From positions 8,740,001-8,804,000 of the forward strand of contig JAITYX010000008.1 in the NCBI GenBank assembly GCA_021018815.1: a DNA stretch of 64,000 nt. The letters are read 5' to 3'. Positions within the stretch are counted from its first letter, which is position 1. Each line of letters begins with the position of its first letter. The translations under genes were made by a program, and so were the position numbers. Origin of the DNA: Talinum fruticosum. Taxonomy: Eukaryota > Streptophyta > Magnoliopsida > Caryophyllales > Talinaceae. Shown here in pieces: positions 1 to 12,818 of the stretch. Under the pieces are notes generated by a model. It saw only the letters and a program-made list of their open reading frames with translations. It had not been told where the DNA came from and searched no databases.

Positions 1-955
1 TCACATGTATTCTTGATTTTGTACATTATTGACCCATCTAATAAATCTTTGCTGTAACTTGTAAGTATTATCTCTCAATAAAGAGAAAAAGGAGAGAAGG
101 TTTTGAAGGGATTTTCTTTGTCATGAAATCAACCATGGATCGAGGCCACTGATTTCCTTGACCTTTGGACACTTCTGGTCGGTATCAATTATGTGGCCTG
201 TGGACTTTTGTGGTGATACACATCGGAAACTGCTGTGTTTTATTCCAAGATCCTGAGGTCCCTTCAGTACTGAAAGATTAGTTGCAGCTGAGTTAAAAAA
301 CATGAAAGATGGCTCAAGTGATTGAAGTGAAAACTGAAAACAAGAAGGTGGTGGTCTATAACAGAATAACATATATCTTTTTCTAGAATCGTACCCATTG
401 CAACAAGCAAAAACTTTACTTACATAATAATTTTACAAGATATGATAGATTTCACCTGTATGAATTATGTTTGACATAGTTTGGAAAATAAAATGCCGTA
501 AATTATAGTATTGATTTTTCGCTTGATAACATTTAAAGCTTTCTGGACTTATATTTTGACACATTCACAGGCATTTTTCTTATAAATTAACTACACGTCC
601 TAGTGAGTTCGCTAACTCGAGTATAAGGAGGTTTCGATGGAGAACCTCTATTAAACATTCTCGCCTATAAATTGATTCCATTATTCTTATAAATAAATTA
701 TGTAAGAATAATTTTTTCCTCACCTTTTCTTTTCCCGTTCTCTGTGAAGGGAGAAAGTGGCATAAGACTAATTCTAATTTCCAAACCCAGTCCTCATTTC
801 CTGAATGGAAGAGCCCTAATTCCCCAAATAAAAATTTGTTGTCCTCCAAGTTTAACGTCACCTGTAAAGCAATATTATGCCCAAAACTCATTTCCATTGT
901 AAGAACCTCTTAATTCGTCTAAATTGAAGTATATCAATTTCTTTGACCATAAATC
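1..955. other. Intergenic region upstream of endonuclease V
   Basis: No gene is recognised here. The short open frames on the minus strand (about 121-372 and 580-897) match no family I know and have no start or splice context. An AATAAA-like motif near 77-83 could belong to the 3' end of a gene lying to the left. The last few hundred bases should hold the promoter and leader of the endonuclease V gene. Confidence 0.5.
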
Positions 956-3900
956 ATGGAACAGCAAGAGACTTCCTATTCATCTGAACAACAAAACCGT
1001 TGGATTGAGTACGTTTTCTCTCTTCAAATGAAAAAGGGTCTGACTATTTACAATGATCCCTCTCCCTTTTGGTGGGTATTCTGCATTTGTCTCAGTTTGT
1101 ATTTGTCGGCATAAATTTCAGGATTCAAGATGAACTGAAGAAGAGATTAATCTCAGAAGATGAGTTTACATGGGAATTGCCACCGTCCTCATCTTCTTCA
1201 TCAACCCACATGGAGGTGAACAGGGAAGGAGAGAGAAAAGAGGTGTTGAAGTATGTAGGAGGGGTGGACATAAGCTTTTTGAAGGAAGACCCGTCGATTG
1301 CTTGTGGGACTCTTGTGGTTTTGGAGCTTGAGTCTTTGAAGGTTGTTTATGATGATTTCTCTGTGACCAAGCTTCACATCCCATATGTTCCTGGCTTCCT
1401 CGCATTCAGAGAGGTTTGCTCCTCCTATATTACCTTTTCTGTGCTGATATTTCAATATGCACAAAATTGGGCTTTTATGCTATTTTTACATCAATTTGAT
1501 TCTTTGAGGATATGCTGATATGCTGAAGCTTGTGGTTTACTATTTGTAAGGAGGGAGAGTTGTAGCTTTATTCAGGGTTGAACATTGTAACTCATGTTTG
1601 TGAACCAAGTAACCAGAATGGCTTGATCAGTTTCAGATACATTGTAGCCAAATCCAGGTTGGAAACGGGTTCATAATCCCTAAAACGAAAAGAATTGCTA
1701 ATAAGTTTTAATGGTGGGTTTCCAAATTAAGTCAAGACCCAGTTTTGGGTCTGGGTCTGGGTCTGGGTCTTTAAAAACTGTCATCAATGGGTCAGGGAAG
1801 TCTAAAAATCTGCTTGTATGGTTAGGCTGCCTATATCTGGGTACCTTTGCGGGATCTGCTTACAGAGTGATCGAAAAATTTGGGCATTTGGGTCAGTCTT
1901 GATATTGCAATCCCTACTTATCTGAAAGTTGAAACATATGAGGTTGTGAATTGTAATTGTCTAAACAGGACTTCTGTTGGATGGTGTGTGAATTTCTTTA
2001 TTTCTTCTTCCAAGTGCAGGCTCCAATTCTTCTGAAGCTTCTGGAGAAAATGAAGAAAGATGGCCATCCATTCTATCCTCAGGTACTTGTTTATGCGACT
2101 GTGCTCTGTAGGGCTGTTATATTTCACTGCGACTGATGGTTTAATTTACGTGTTTTCTTAATTTCCTGCAAACTTTCTGTGAAGGTGGTGTTGAATAACT
2201 CTTAATGTATTTCTTGTTCTCCCCATTTATTCTTCTCTGGTTTCATTCTTGATCATATAGTTGTTCGATGATCATGATCTTAAATTATTCTCATTTCAAG
2301 CATATCTGTAATGCTGGATTGTTGTCCTTTTACTCTAGTACCAATCTTGACTTGCTCCCATTTTGGGCACTTTTATAGGTTGAAATTTTTTCAAGAGTAT
2401 GCTATAGTGGCAAGTCTTCTCTTATAAGTTGTCTATTACATTTTACTGAAATGCAACTATTCGAGTTTTATGCTGCTTAAAGTTTGTTGTGGATCTCCTT
2501 CTCTGAATCGATCAATATGCTTATTCAAGTTGGCAATAGAATTTGTTGCTGACAATATTGATAGTTTACAAGTATTTTGGGGGTCCTGTTCCTTATTATA
2601 TCCTTGGTGAAAGGAAGGGTCTCACACTCTCATCTAATAAAATGGCGGGCTGCTAGTTTTGTTTTAATTTATCATCAGCACCATTTTGTTCATTTGGAAT
2701 CCACATACTTGAGTTACAACTAGATTCCTCTCTCTGGTTTTAAAGCTTGTGTGAACTATTGCGAACAGAGTCCCTGTGTCCTAGTATCTGTTTGTTTGAA
2801 AAGTACCTTCTCCAGATGGCTTATCCTCTTGAGGGTGTAGTTATGGCATGGTGTTCTGTATTGTGCTCCATGCTGTTCTTCCTTTGGTTGTATGTTTATT
2901 TTGACTCAATATAGTACTCGTGTTACCATGATGTTGTTTCCACGTACTTCATGGAGTAGCGCCGCGTCCCCCCACCAAAAAAAAAAGGGGGGATACCATC
3001 TGATGTTTGCTTTTGCTAAAGGATGAGAGACTAGCAGATTTTGTTTTATCTTTTTCAAAACCTTCCTTCTTTTACTGTTGTTTTTTCTGAGTTCTATATG
3101 CGTAAATTAAAATTTTGCTTTCTTATTGTTGCTGATTTCTCCGTGGTGGTTTTGCCCAATTGTTGATAGCTGCTGATGGTAGATGGCAACGGATTGCTCC
3201 ACCCTCGAGGTAGGCCGTATCAACTCAGACATGAAAATATGTTGTTTACTTGAAGTTATAACCTTCTTGCAGACCAATTTCGAAGTTATTAGCTTCTAAG
3301 GTGCTACTGGTTTCTATTTCTCTTTATATTTTCTCATGCTTTGTTCATCTGTTTCCATATGTAGCTGTATATTATATTTATTTAGCTGTGCATCTGTGAC
3401 CACTTAAGCACTGAAGCCCCACTGTGTAGCAACCTATATTTATTTCTGAATGTTTTCATGCCAGGTTTCGGATTGGCTTGTCACCTTGGAGTTCTGGCTG
3501 ATCTTCCTACAATTGGGGTGGGGAAAAATGTGAGTTTTTGAATTTCTGTGCTTGAGCCGTTTTGTAATATAGTTTAGTATGTAAAGTTGTTGATCTGCTC
3601 TTGATATCTTCCATCTGAAAAGGATTGCCATCTTTTCTGGTGTACTGATGCTGAGTGGTTACCTTTCCTAATCTGATATTTTATTATACCTTTATCATGC
3701 CATCCTTTTTCAAGAGCTTCTTCTTGAATTGCTTTCTATTTGAAATGATGGCTTGTTTTGGAAAGAGGTTTGATTGCCCTGTTTGTGTGTCTTCATTCCG
3801 TGATTTCTAGAAGTTCTCTTTAAGTCATACGCTCCTCTTCTAGCTTATCAAAGTAGTACGATTTCAATTATATCTGCTGCTTTGTATTTTTATATAAATC

Positions 3901-5624
3901 TTCTTCTCTTCTTTTTTAAATGATTATGCAGCTACATCACGTAGAAGGTCTAAGCCATTCAGAAGTCAGAGCACTTTTGGAGGCAGGTGGTCATAAAGAA
4001 TCAATTTTTCTAACTGGAAATTCCGGACGTACCTTGGGTGTGGTAAGAATTCGAATACATGAATCCTTTTGTTTTCTGGGTTTTCTTTGAGGGGACATAA
4101 GTGAGTAGTGTATTCTGTTTTCCCCTTGTTGCAACGCCTTCCTTATTTCCTCTGGCTCTCTTTCTGGTTAATTCACCAAGTATGTAGTTTCACATGTGTC
4201 TGAGGTTTCAGGGTTTCTCTTGCAGGCTATGAGATCAACTCTGGGTGCACTGAAGCCTATATTTATTTCAATTGGTCACCGCATATCACTCACCACTGCC
4301 ATAAAGATTGTCAAAATGACTTGTAATTACCGTGTGCCAGAGCCTATCAGACAGGTATCATCCACTTCCTCAGTTGCCTAATAGTCCTACTCGTCTACAG
4401 TTTTCTTTTATGGATCCATGGCGAGAAAATGATTCACCATTTGTTTCTTTCTCTAGTTTGCGTCTTTCTATTTTAGTTTTATACCTCTGTGTGTAACTTG
4501 ACCATTTCCATGTTACAGTGCAAAGTATGTGACACAGGTTTCGTTGCTGAACTCAACTATATAGTCTATATTAAGGATATTTTATGTATTTTTAGTCCAA
4601 AATGAAAGATCTAGTGTCCATACCCTATGTTGGAGTATCAAATGTTTTACATGGGTAGTTGAGGCAAAATGAGCTTGAGTAATCTCACAAGTGTGCTCTG
4701 CACATTCGTTTTCGCATTTCATTATGGAGAGGTCTATGGCTCAATATCTAAAAACCTTTTGGTGTCTATTGAATAACTTGTGGAATGCTTAAAGACATTA
4801 AAAGTGGACTTTTGAGAAATATGATTTGGATCTGGAAGCATAGACTTAGCTAAATTAATCCATGATTACCCAATTTGAACGACTGCAATAAGAATACTCT
4901 GAACTCATATAATCTGAATGAAAATGAGCTGACCTGAACTTTGCTTCCCAATATTGATTGCATTTTCTTTAAAGCTAATTGGACAAATTGACAATATACC
5001 AAAAATGAGCCAATTGTCGGCCATGTTTGGCTAATGGCTTTTTCAATGACTTTGACAAAAAAGGCTTTCTGAGGGGTTTTGGCTTTTTGACTTATCAAAA
5101 AGTTATTTAAGGTATTTGGTAAGTTGGCCTTTTGTAATAAGTTTTTGCCCTCAAAAAGTTAATTTCATAACTTTTTATAAATTAATTTTTTATCTCACAT
5201 CTTTTTAGAAACAACTAATTTTCCCAAACACTTTTTAGGGAAACAGATAAATGTAAACAACTAACACGCAAGGCAGGCTGTTCCAACAACTAACTCAATC
5301 AACCAACAGAAGCTAACAGCTGATTCCTTAACTCATTCTAACTTGATTCAACTCTCAATCTAAACACTGATTTTTGTAGGTCCTATCAAGTGCCTCGTAG
5401 GGTTGTAGGTACACTTGCAATTATCTCAAAAAGCTGCCTTCTTGCATTAAATACTTGATATCTTCGGATCCATTTTAATGCATTCTCTGTTGGCACAATG
5501 TGGGACTAGATCGTGTAATAAAGATCTCGCCACTATGCTGAATTTACTTCTGAATGAATTGCAGGCTGATATAAGGTCAAGAGAGTATCTTCGGAGGCAT
5601 CCATTTGTATCACCAAATGCTTGA
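956..5624 (+). CDS. Endonuclease V (deoxyinosine/inosine 3'-endonuclease), 8 exons
   Basis: Endonuclease V cuts the second phosphodiester bond 3' of deoxyinosine in DNA, or of inosine in RNA for eukaryotic members. Exons: 956-1008, 1122-1413, 2020-2082, 3170-3209, 3465-3529, 3932-4042, 4226-4354, 5565-5624. All junctions are GT..AG and the phases close to 270 residues, normal for the family. Family motifs are in order: GGVDIS with the metal-binding Asp at about 67, YVPGFLAFRE ending in Glu115, and MVDGNGLLHPRG with Asp141 and His147. The ATG at 956 begins a short exon in frame with the motif-bearing exon. No transit peptide is obvious, so the protein is probably nuclear or cytosolic (inference). 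It converges with the glucanase gene to the right, and no frame break was seen. Confidence 0.93.
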
Positions 5625-7113
5625 CATAATGGTGTTATATTTCATCTACTTCTGCTTTGTTATATTTCATCCATTTGTATCACCAACTTTTACATGAGTC
5701 GTGTCAAAAGAATGAACTTAGGGAATAAGCCTCGTGTTCACAGATAGGCATAGAAAAATGGTCCCATATCCAAACAAGCCAAAACCATACATGACTGTAA
5801 CCTAGAAGACCGGATTTCAATCCTGACTTGAACCAACCTGGAAATTTCTTTAACAATATTGATTGCATGTTCTTGATAAACCTTATTGAGCAAAACAACA
5901 ATGGATGTGAACATTATACATCTAAAAAATTTGACTTAAAATTTATGTCCGAAACCATTTTGATTAGATTAAAGTTACTTGTGCAAACCTTAAAGGCATG
6001 CTCAAAATGTGTCAACAAGCGAATATTCCTTCTAGGCATTTTCAAATTCCTCATGCTCTTAGTCCTTTTCCTTCTGCATGGCAATTATGGTTGAATGGGG
6101 GAGGGGGAGAGGGTGATGAAACGAACAAATCTTATTATCGTTACAAATATTTGCAGGTTGACTAACCTAAATTCCTTGGGAAGAGATTCAGTTTCCAACT
6201 TGCGACTGACTTGTATAGAGAAAAGAAAAACTCGAGGTGAAGAACTTATGGGAGAATAAAGATTATATCGCTCTGTGTGTAGTCGTTGATGTTTATTGTG
6301 TATATTTAGATGGTTTCTGGGTTCTCCTCGTAACTAGTAGGAAACTTGTAATTGTTGTACAGAAGCTGTACTTTACATGGATTTATGTATGATTCAATGA
6401 ACACTCCATGTTTGAGTTACAAAGTAATATCAAAGAAGTGCAAACTTTCTATCCATCTGCAAGACCCTGATAAGGAAAGAATTTCTGACTGCTTCACGAT
6501 TGAGCAATCCAGACCAACTTGGTAAGCAAATTCTCTAACCGATATTACTCGTATTTTCAGGTCCAACTTATTGAACTAACCGGTGGTGGATCCGAACTTG
6601 ACCTGAAACAAAAACTATTGAAGCTGTAACAACCGAATTTGAGATATACTTGATTTGACCTACCCTATCCCACTCCGGATCCAATTTGAACAATCTGTTT
6701 GCTAGGTCTAATGAGTGCAAGATGCCTAGACCCGGCAAAAGTTGAAATGACTTGACTGACTTACCCACCTGGATTCAATTTGAACAATCCGTTTGCTAGG
6801 TCTAACGAGTGCTAAATGCCTGGACCCGGAAAAAAGGATACTAACAGCAATAAGGGTTTGTACTTGGTTGCCCAGTTAATCATCAAATAGACTTGGAAGT
6901 AGAAACTTAAAACAACTGAATATACAGCTGAAGAAACAAATCCCCTTATTCGAAAAAATGGTTCTTGGTTTAACCTTAGAACATATACTACCACCAACAG
7001 CTTCATCAATCTAATGATTCACAAAACAATCTTCTTGATCATAACGGAAAAAAAGAAACACAAACAAAGGCTGGGGAGGGAAACACAATTACAGCTACAC
7101 TTCAGTCCAGAAT
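5625..7113. other. Convergent 3' region between endonuclease V and the glucanase
   Basis: Both neighbours point into this stretch, so it should hold their 3' untranslated regions. A short sequence from the last endonuclease exon (about 5598-5617) recurs at 5669-5687. Positions 6677-6834 contain a local duplication, listed separately. No gene was found. Confidence 0.5.
6677..6834. repeat. Local duplication, two ~65-bp copies 94 bp apart
   Basis: Copy 1 lies at about 6677-6740 and copy 2 at about 6771-6834. Both start near TGGATYCAATTTGAACAATC, share TTTGCTAGGTCTAA and end near GACCCGG with a few substitutions. It looks like an old tandem or transposon-derived duplication in the intergenic region. 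Confidence 0.75.
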
Positions 7114-9232
7114 TTACAAGACAATTATTAAGATCATAAACAGGGGTAGTAGAAAACTAGCATGACGAATCTTTATAGAGCTAGAACCCGAACCAGAACC
7201 ACTCCTTTTTGTCCCTGTCCCAGCATCACTCTTAATCTGGATAATGAACCTGCAAGTCCCCACAGATGGGTCTTTCGTGGTCACCGTCGAAAGCCCATCT
7301 GGGAATTTACACGCGTTATCTCCCTGGTCTTGCTCCTGATAGTAGCTGTTAAATGCGTATGATATGTTACCCTTAGCGTCCAGATTTCCACATGAAGTTT
7401 CATACCCAAGGCTAGTACAATCTGCATTTCCACAAGCATAGCTCACACTTGAGGCAACTTTTGGGTCAGTTAGGTTAGCCGAGGGGGACATGACACACCA
7501 CTTCTTGGCTAGGTACTCGACCCCTTTTGCAGGAACTAGGGTCCCACCCTTGGTTAGACCGAGGTTTAGCTGGTACTTTGGGGTCCCGTCATAGTAGAAG
7601 ATCCCCCAGTGTCTCTCAAAGTTGCCAGGAAGTATGCTCTTGGCATTCTCATCGATGAGACTAAAGAGGTAGGCATCTATGGGTCCATTAGGCCTCATGG
7701 GGGTCCCTTTCCCCACCGAGATGTGGTTGACAAAACCCTGGTTGAACCTCCGAGCATTACTTGGGTTAGCATTCTTGTCACCATCTGTAGGCCACCCAAT
7801 CTCCCCTACAATGATGGACATGTTTCCAAAGCCATTCTTCTGGAGGGACCAAACTAGGGTGTCATAGTTGGCATCAAACACATTGCTATAAGTCTTGCCA
7901 TTGTCATCCAAGGGGGACGAGTAGCCATCAAAGAAGGCATAGTCTGTAGGGAAGTTGGGGTCGTTGTAGAGGCTTATGAAGGGGTAGATGTTGATGGTGA
8001 CCGGACACGTGTTGTCATTCAAGAATTTAACGATTTCCAACATGAGATCGCGAATGTCGGACCTAAAGTCCCCACCTGAGGGGACACCAGAAGAAGTTTG
8101 GTAAACATCGGCATTCAGAGGCATGGTCACCTTGACTTGGTTGGCTAGGCCGGCTTTTATGAGGGCTGACTGGATGTTTTGGAGCGCAGGGAGGGACATG
8201 GCATCATAGGTTCCATTGAGAGTCTTCAGAAATGGCTCATTCCCCACTGCTACGTACCTGAAAATGAGGGGAAATGTGCATGGATTAGCATATCGATGAT
8301 CTTTCATGTAATCCTTATTCTTTAGCACAAAGTTTGAGTTATATATTCAATAAGGAAATTTGATAAGGTCTTAGTTTAGTGGTCATGGATGAGGTGAAGG
8401 CTTCCATGCCCTAGTCCTAGCCCTAGCCCTACCCCTACCCATGTATTCAAACTAGCTACTGCTACTATTCCACATCACGACATATAATGGAAAGTTTCAA
8501 AATGGATTGAAAAACAAAAGGTGGTGGCTAAACAAGTAGGTTGGTCAAGTTCGGGTCAAGTCTCCAATGTAGCCTGTGTAGCTCACATCAGTTAGAAAAT
8601 CAATTAAACTAGCCGATATCTTCTACTTTTATCTAGAATTAACAAGCTCATAAACTTCTAATTTATTTTTTTACTTTACTAATTATTATTTGATCAACAC
8701 ATCATATAAATCAGGAGAGATATAAAAAATGGTCATTAAGAAATCAAAACACCAAAAAAAAAAAAAAATCAGCACCAAACCCCTAATGTCAATATCATTC
8801 AGGATACTGATAAAGTTAAAAGATATATGCAGTCTTACTCCTATCACGTAAAGAAGGCCGTTTTCGAACTTACTTAACATTGACACCATGAGAGGAGACA
8901 TAAGAGGAGAGATTCTTGGCAACCCAATTCTCTGCAGCACTAACAGAGGAAGAGAGAGATTCCAACAAATCATTAGGGATTCCCACCATGACCTCAATCC
9001 CAGATTTTCCCAGAGCCTTCAAGGCACTTTCATCTGGCTCAAACAACTTCACCTTTTGAATCCCGTTATCCTTCAACATTTGTACCACTTTATCTGATGG
9101 TAAAGGGTGTGTTGCTTGAGTTCCCCAATTTGCCCCTATGCTATTCCCATCAACACCAATCAGCATGATCATCATCACCAACCCCACGTACCTTGCCTCA
9201 CCACATACCCAGTTCATCCTACACCTCCCCAT
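7114..9232 (-). CDS. GPI-anchored glucan endo-1,3-beta-glucosidase (GH17 + X8/CBM43), 2 exons
   Basis: The enzyme hydrolyses internal beta-1,3-glucan (callose) bonds at the cell surface or plasmodesmata. Exon 1 is 9232-8874 and exon 2 is 8257-7114. The intron is GT..AG and interrupts the [12 protein letters not shown] region, where GH17 genes of this clade usually have their single early intron. The product has 500 residues: a signal peptide (about 1-29), a GH17 barrel with proton donor Glu at about 127 (VGNEP) and nucleophile Glu at about 272 (VGEIGWPT), a cysteine-rich X8 domain at about 372-455 beginning KKWCV, a Ser/Gly-rich linker and a hydrophobic tail typical of GPI attachment. In-frame ATGs lie further upstream, but the one at 9232 is chosen because it puts a clean signal peptide at the start. 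The frame is intact. Confidence 0.94.
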
Positions 9233-9730
9233 GGAGATTTCCTTCGGTTTCAACTGTTTTTTGTGAGTTCCCAGATGAAAATCAGTTAGTTTTGGTTCAG
9301 AAACGAAGAACCCAGATAGGGTTTTGGAATTTTGGGGTGGCCCAGATGAAGTTCTCAAGAGGATAGCTCTTGAGATCAAGTAGGGAATATCTGAATACAG
9401 AAGAGGGGATATTTTAAGAGAGAGAAGGGGGAGAGAGGAGAGAAATCAAAATTTTTAAAAGAGTATATTTGGTAATCTAATCTAATGATTCAAAAGGAGC
9501 ATGAAGGGGATGAATGATTGTGAAGTTATTGAGCCAAGAGAGAGAGGAAAGCAGGGGAAAAGTGGAGAGAGAGAGAGAGAGAGTATGTATATGAAAACAG
9601 CAAAAGGAAAAGCTCAGCTCTTGCTACAATAAAGTCAGGGAGAAAACAGGGAAACGAAAAAAGCAGGGGAAGAGCAGAGGAATGTTAAGCAGAGCAAGCT
9701 ATCCATTTTTCCAATGGGCACTTGTAAAGT
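9233..9730 (-). promoter_or_regulatory. Probable 5' leader and proximal promoter of the glucanase gene
   Basis: Read on the minus strand this segment is CT-rich and has a (CT)n tract, seen as (GA)n on the plus strand at about 9563-9583. CT-rich leaders are common immediately upstream of plant start codons. Extra in-frame ATGs occur here, so a longer N-terminus cannot be excluded from sequence alone. Confidence 0.45.
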
Positions 9731-12700
9731 ATTTGATGGCTTGGTGGTCTTTTTTTTAAAAATAATTCTTATTTATTATATATGATTTTATTTTTAGATT
9801 TTTAAAAGTTCCCACTGATTGTATTTATGTAGTCATAAGATTGTAGTTTATCATTTTTTTTACCTCAAAAACTAATTGATTTTAATTTTAATATCTAAAA
9901 CCTTCAAAGCCTCTAATTTATTAAATTCACATGGAATTTCAAATTATTTTTGGGTAGATATGAAAATTTTAGGGATTTACAATTGCTTGTGGGTAGATAC
10001 CAATTATGCTAGTATAGTTAAGGTATCACCAATAACTTTGATTGAATTATTATACTTTTAGCAATTCATTACTTGTCATTGTATCAATTCTTCTATCTCA
10101 ACCTTGTCTTTATTAAATTTTTACCAATATTGTAATTATTATTCTTTAAATTCGTAAAATTTATAGGACAGTTATTTTAAAGTAGAGAATAGTTAATGAA
10201 TAAACTACGGATAATTACAATTAAAATGCTGAAAATCAGACCCGTTTGGTCTAGGTTAAAGTAAATAAAAATAATAATTTGGATAAATTGGTAAATATCT
10301 CATAAACTCGAAACAAAAATATCCTTCAAAAAAGAAAACAGAAGAAAATAATTCAAAACTAGAATAAAAGAATCTCTCCAAAATGAAATTTGAGTTCCTC
10401 AAAAAAGCCAGCTTTAATTTAAATAGAACAAAGTTGGGGTTTTAAAGATGGTTAGGTTGGTATGTGGAGCTGATGTGTTTTCACAAAGCAAAGAGAAAGC
10501 AAAGATGGGTATTGGGGACACCCTAAAATCGTACATGCAAAAAAGGCTAGACGATCATCGTTTTTGTCTTTTAAAAAAAGAAATAAGTAGATATTAAGAT
10601 GAATTTTTCAATTTAAAATTTAATTATAAAATAAAAAATATTTATTTCTAGGTTATTTTTGTGAGAAAATTGATAAAATTGTCTTACATGAGTTTTCTTA
10701 GAGAGAAAAGGGAAGAGTCAATCTCTTTATTTACAACTTACAGGAAATAGGGGATAAAATTATTTATATTTGAATTTATTATCTAAAAAATTATATTTAA
10801 CTACCATGTTTTATTTAGCAATAATAAGTCTGTAAGGTTATAAGAAGTCTGTAAATAAAGTTATAACAAGTTGTAAGCATACATGTAACGAGTTGTCGGA
10901 TAGTTGTAAAGTTAGTTATAAAAAGTTGTAAGGATCTATAAAACTATAAATTAAAGATAAATGAAGCAGGGTTTAAGAATGAATTCATATTGAATGGTGG
11001 TGCTAATGGGAAAAGAGGGAGAGAGATTAAAGAAGCCTTCCAAAGAAGTTTCTAGCTTTGTTTGTAGATGAGGAAAGGCATTGAATTTGTATTATTATTG
11101 TTGCCTTGTTGGTGAGCTCAAAAAGGCATACTATACCATATATGAGTAGTATAATTCCAAAGGGAATATCAAATTATATGTACTTATTTGGTTTCTTTAA
11201 TCCTTATGTTTACTTCTTTTTAGAAAAACCCTTGTGTTTGATAGAAGATTTCTAAAAAGAATGCATAGTGGGTTGGCAAAAATTCCAAGGAATAATCTCA
11301 TGAAATCTATGTTTGGTGGTATGTAAATTTGTATTTAATTATGTTTTTGTCCATTTGCCTTCATTTAGTTCCTCTCCCTTTAAGTCTAGAGGCTAGTACC
11401 TTTCATATGATATGGATTTTCTAGTACCTTTCATATGTTTCCCTTTGATGATATATCTCTTATTGATAATATAAAATAGCTTCTAAGACTTGATTAGGTG
11501 AAGATGTGAAATCAATCAATCAAATAATATTTTCTTTTACTAATTATGAGTAGCCTATTTAAATAGATTTTAAAGTTCAATTCACGTCGAAATGTCGTGG
11601 AGTATGTAAGTTTGATTAAGTGAATTATTGTAATATTTTTTAATAGTTTCTCTTGAAACTTAAAATTGATTATTTAAAAAATAAAATTTGTTGATTTAAA
11701 TTTAAAGAAATGTATCCTCAATGTGTTTTGGTCCAAGTGGTATGAGTGTCTTCCAAATATACCAAGTAAAGTTCAAATCATAGTGAAAATATTATAACAC
11801 AATAATTAAGAAAATATCGCAAGTTCACGTAACGGTATAAAAGATTCTAGAATGATCTTTAACATCTAACTAGCCATGCACATCACATTAGCAAGAACAA
11901 TTTTTTTGAGTGTGTTCATTAATCACCTTTATTTGTGTAAAAGAACTTGAAAAGTTGTAGCAATATCTAGGTTCACAATTCACCTTCACCAACCTATGTC
12001 CCTAGTTCTAAAAGCATGGGGGAAGAGGGGATTTTCCTTTTTCTTTTCATGTTTGGAAATTAACTTGTGAAATGATAAAACAAATATAATTAAAATAAGA
12101 GATGACAAAACTAAAAAGAGGACATCCATGTCATACAAAAAAATGAAGATTAATTACAAAGACCTACCACTTTTAACATTATAAATATTTTTGTTGATCA
12201 AGGGAAGAAAGATAGTGGGTATTGAGCCAATAATTGAGGACCCATAACTCTATGAGAAAGGGGAGTTTTTATTGATTAATGCAATTGCAAATTTTGTGTT
12301 TAAGTGTATTGGTTCCCAAGTGGGTGAAGAAGGTCCACATTAAAGTAGGGAAAGCAAAAGAAATGTTAGGGAAAAAGCATTAGAGAAGTGAGCTTTCTTT
12401 TCTTTTGTCTTTTGGTTGGTTTGCACCTTGCCCATAGAGGAATGCAAATTGAGGAAGAAATATTTCAACTAAAAAAATGGATATCTAATGGCTAATAAGA
12501 TGTTCTTATGCATGAGATTTTGTGTTTTTATATCCAAAATTAGATATGAAATGTTACACAAATATGATTCTAAAATATTGTTGTAAAAAATTTTACCAAT
12601 AAAGGGAATAAGTAGGTAAGATATTTCAGTGGAATAGTTTAAAATTCAGAAACTTGTATGATTAGTTTAATTTATAATAGATATGGAGTCGTAATATAAG

Positions 12701-12818
12701 ATAAAGAGGATAACCTAATATATTATTGGTGGATTTTTCGAGTAATACCATATGATACTTTTATGTGGTAAGTGACAATCTTAAAGAAGTAATAAATTGA
12801 AATAACAATTTTTAATAA
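9731..12818. other. AT-rich intergenic DNA, no gene recognised
   Basis: Both strands were searched and no credible exon or conserved protein motif was seen. There is a small tandem duplication around 11391-11440 (unit containing CTAGTACCTTTCATATG). A GTTGTAAG-rich segment at about 10830-10975 resembles another segment near 54900-55030. Confidence 0.6.

Noticed and set aside
121..897. Minus-strand frames of 83 and 105 residues at the left edge
   Set aside because: No recognisable motifs, no splice context and AT-rich codon use. Kept only as part of the intergenic description.
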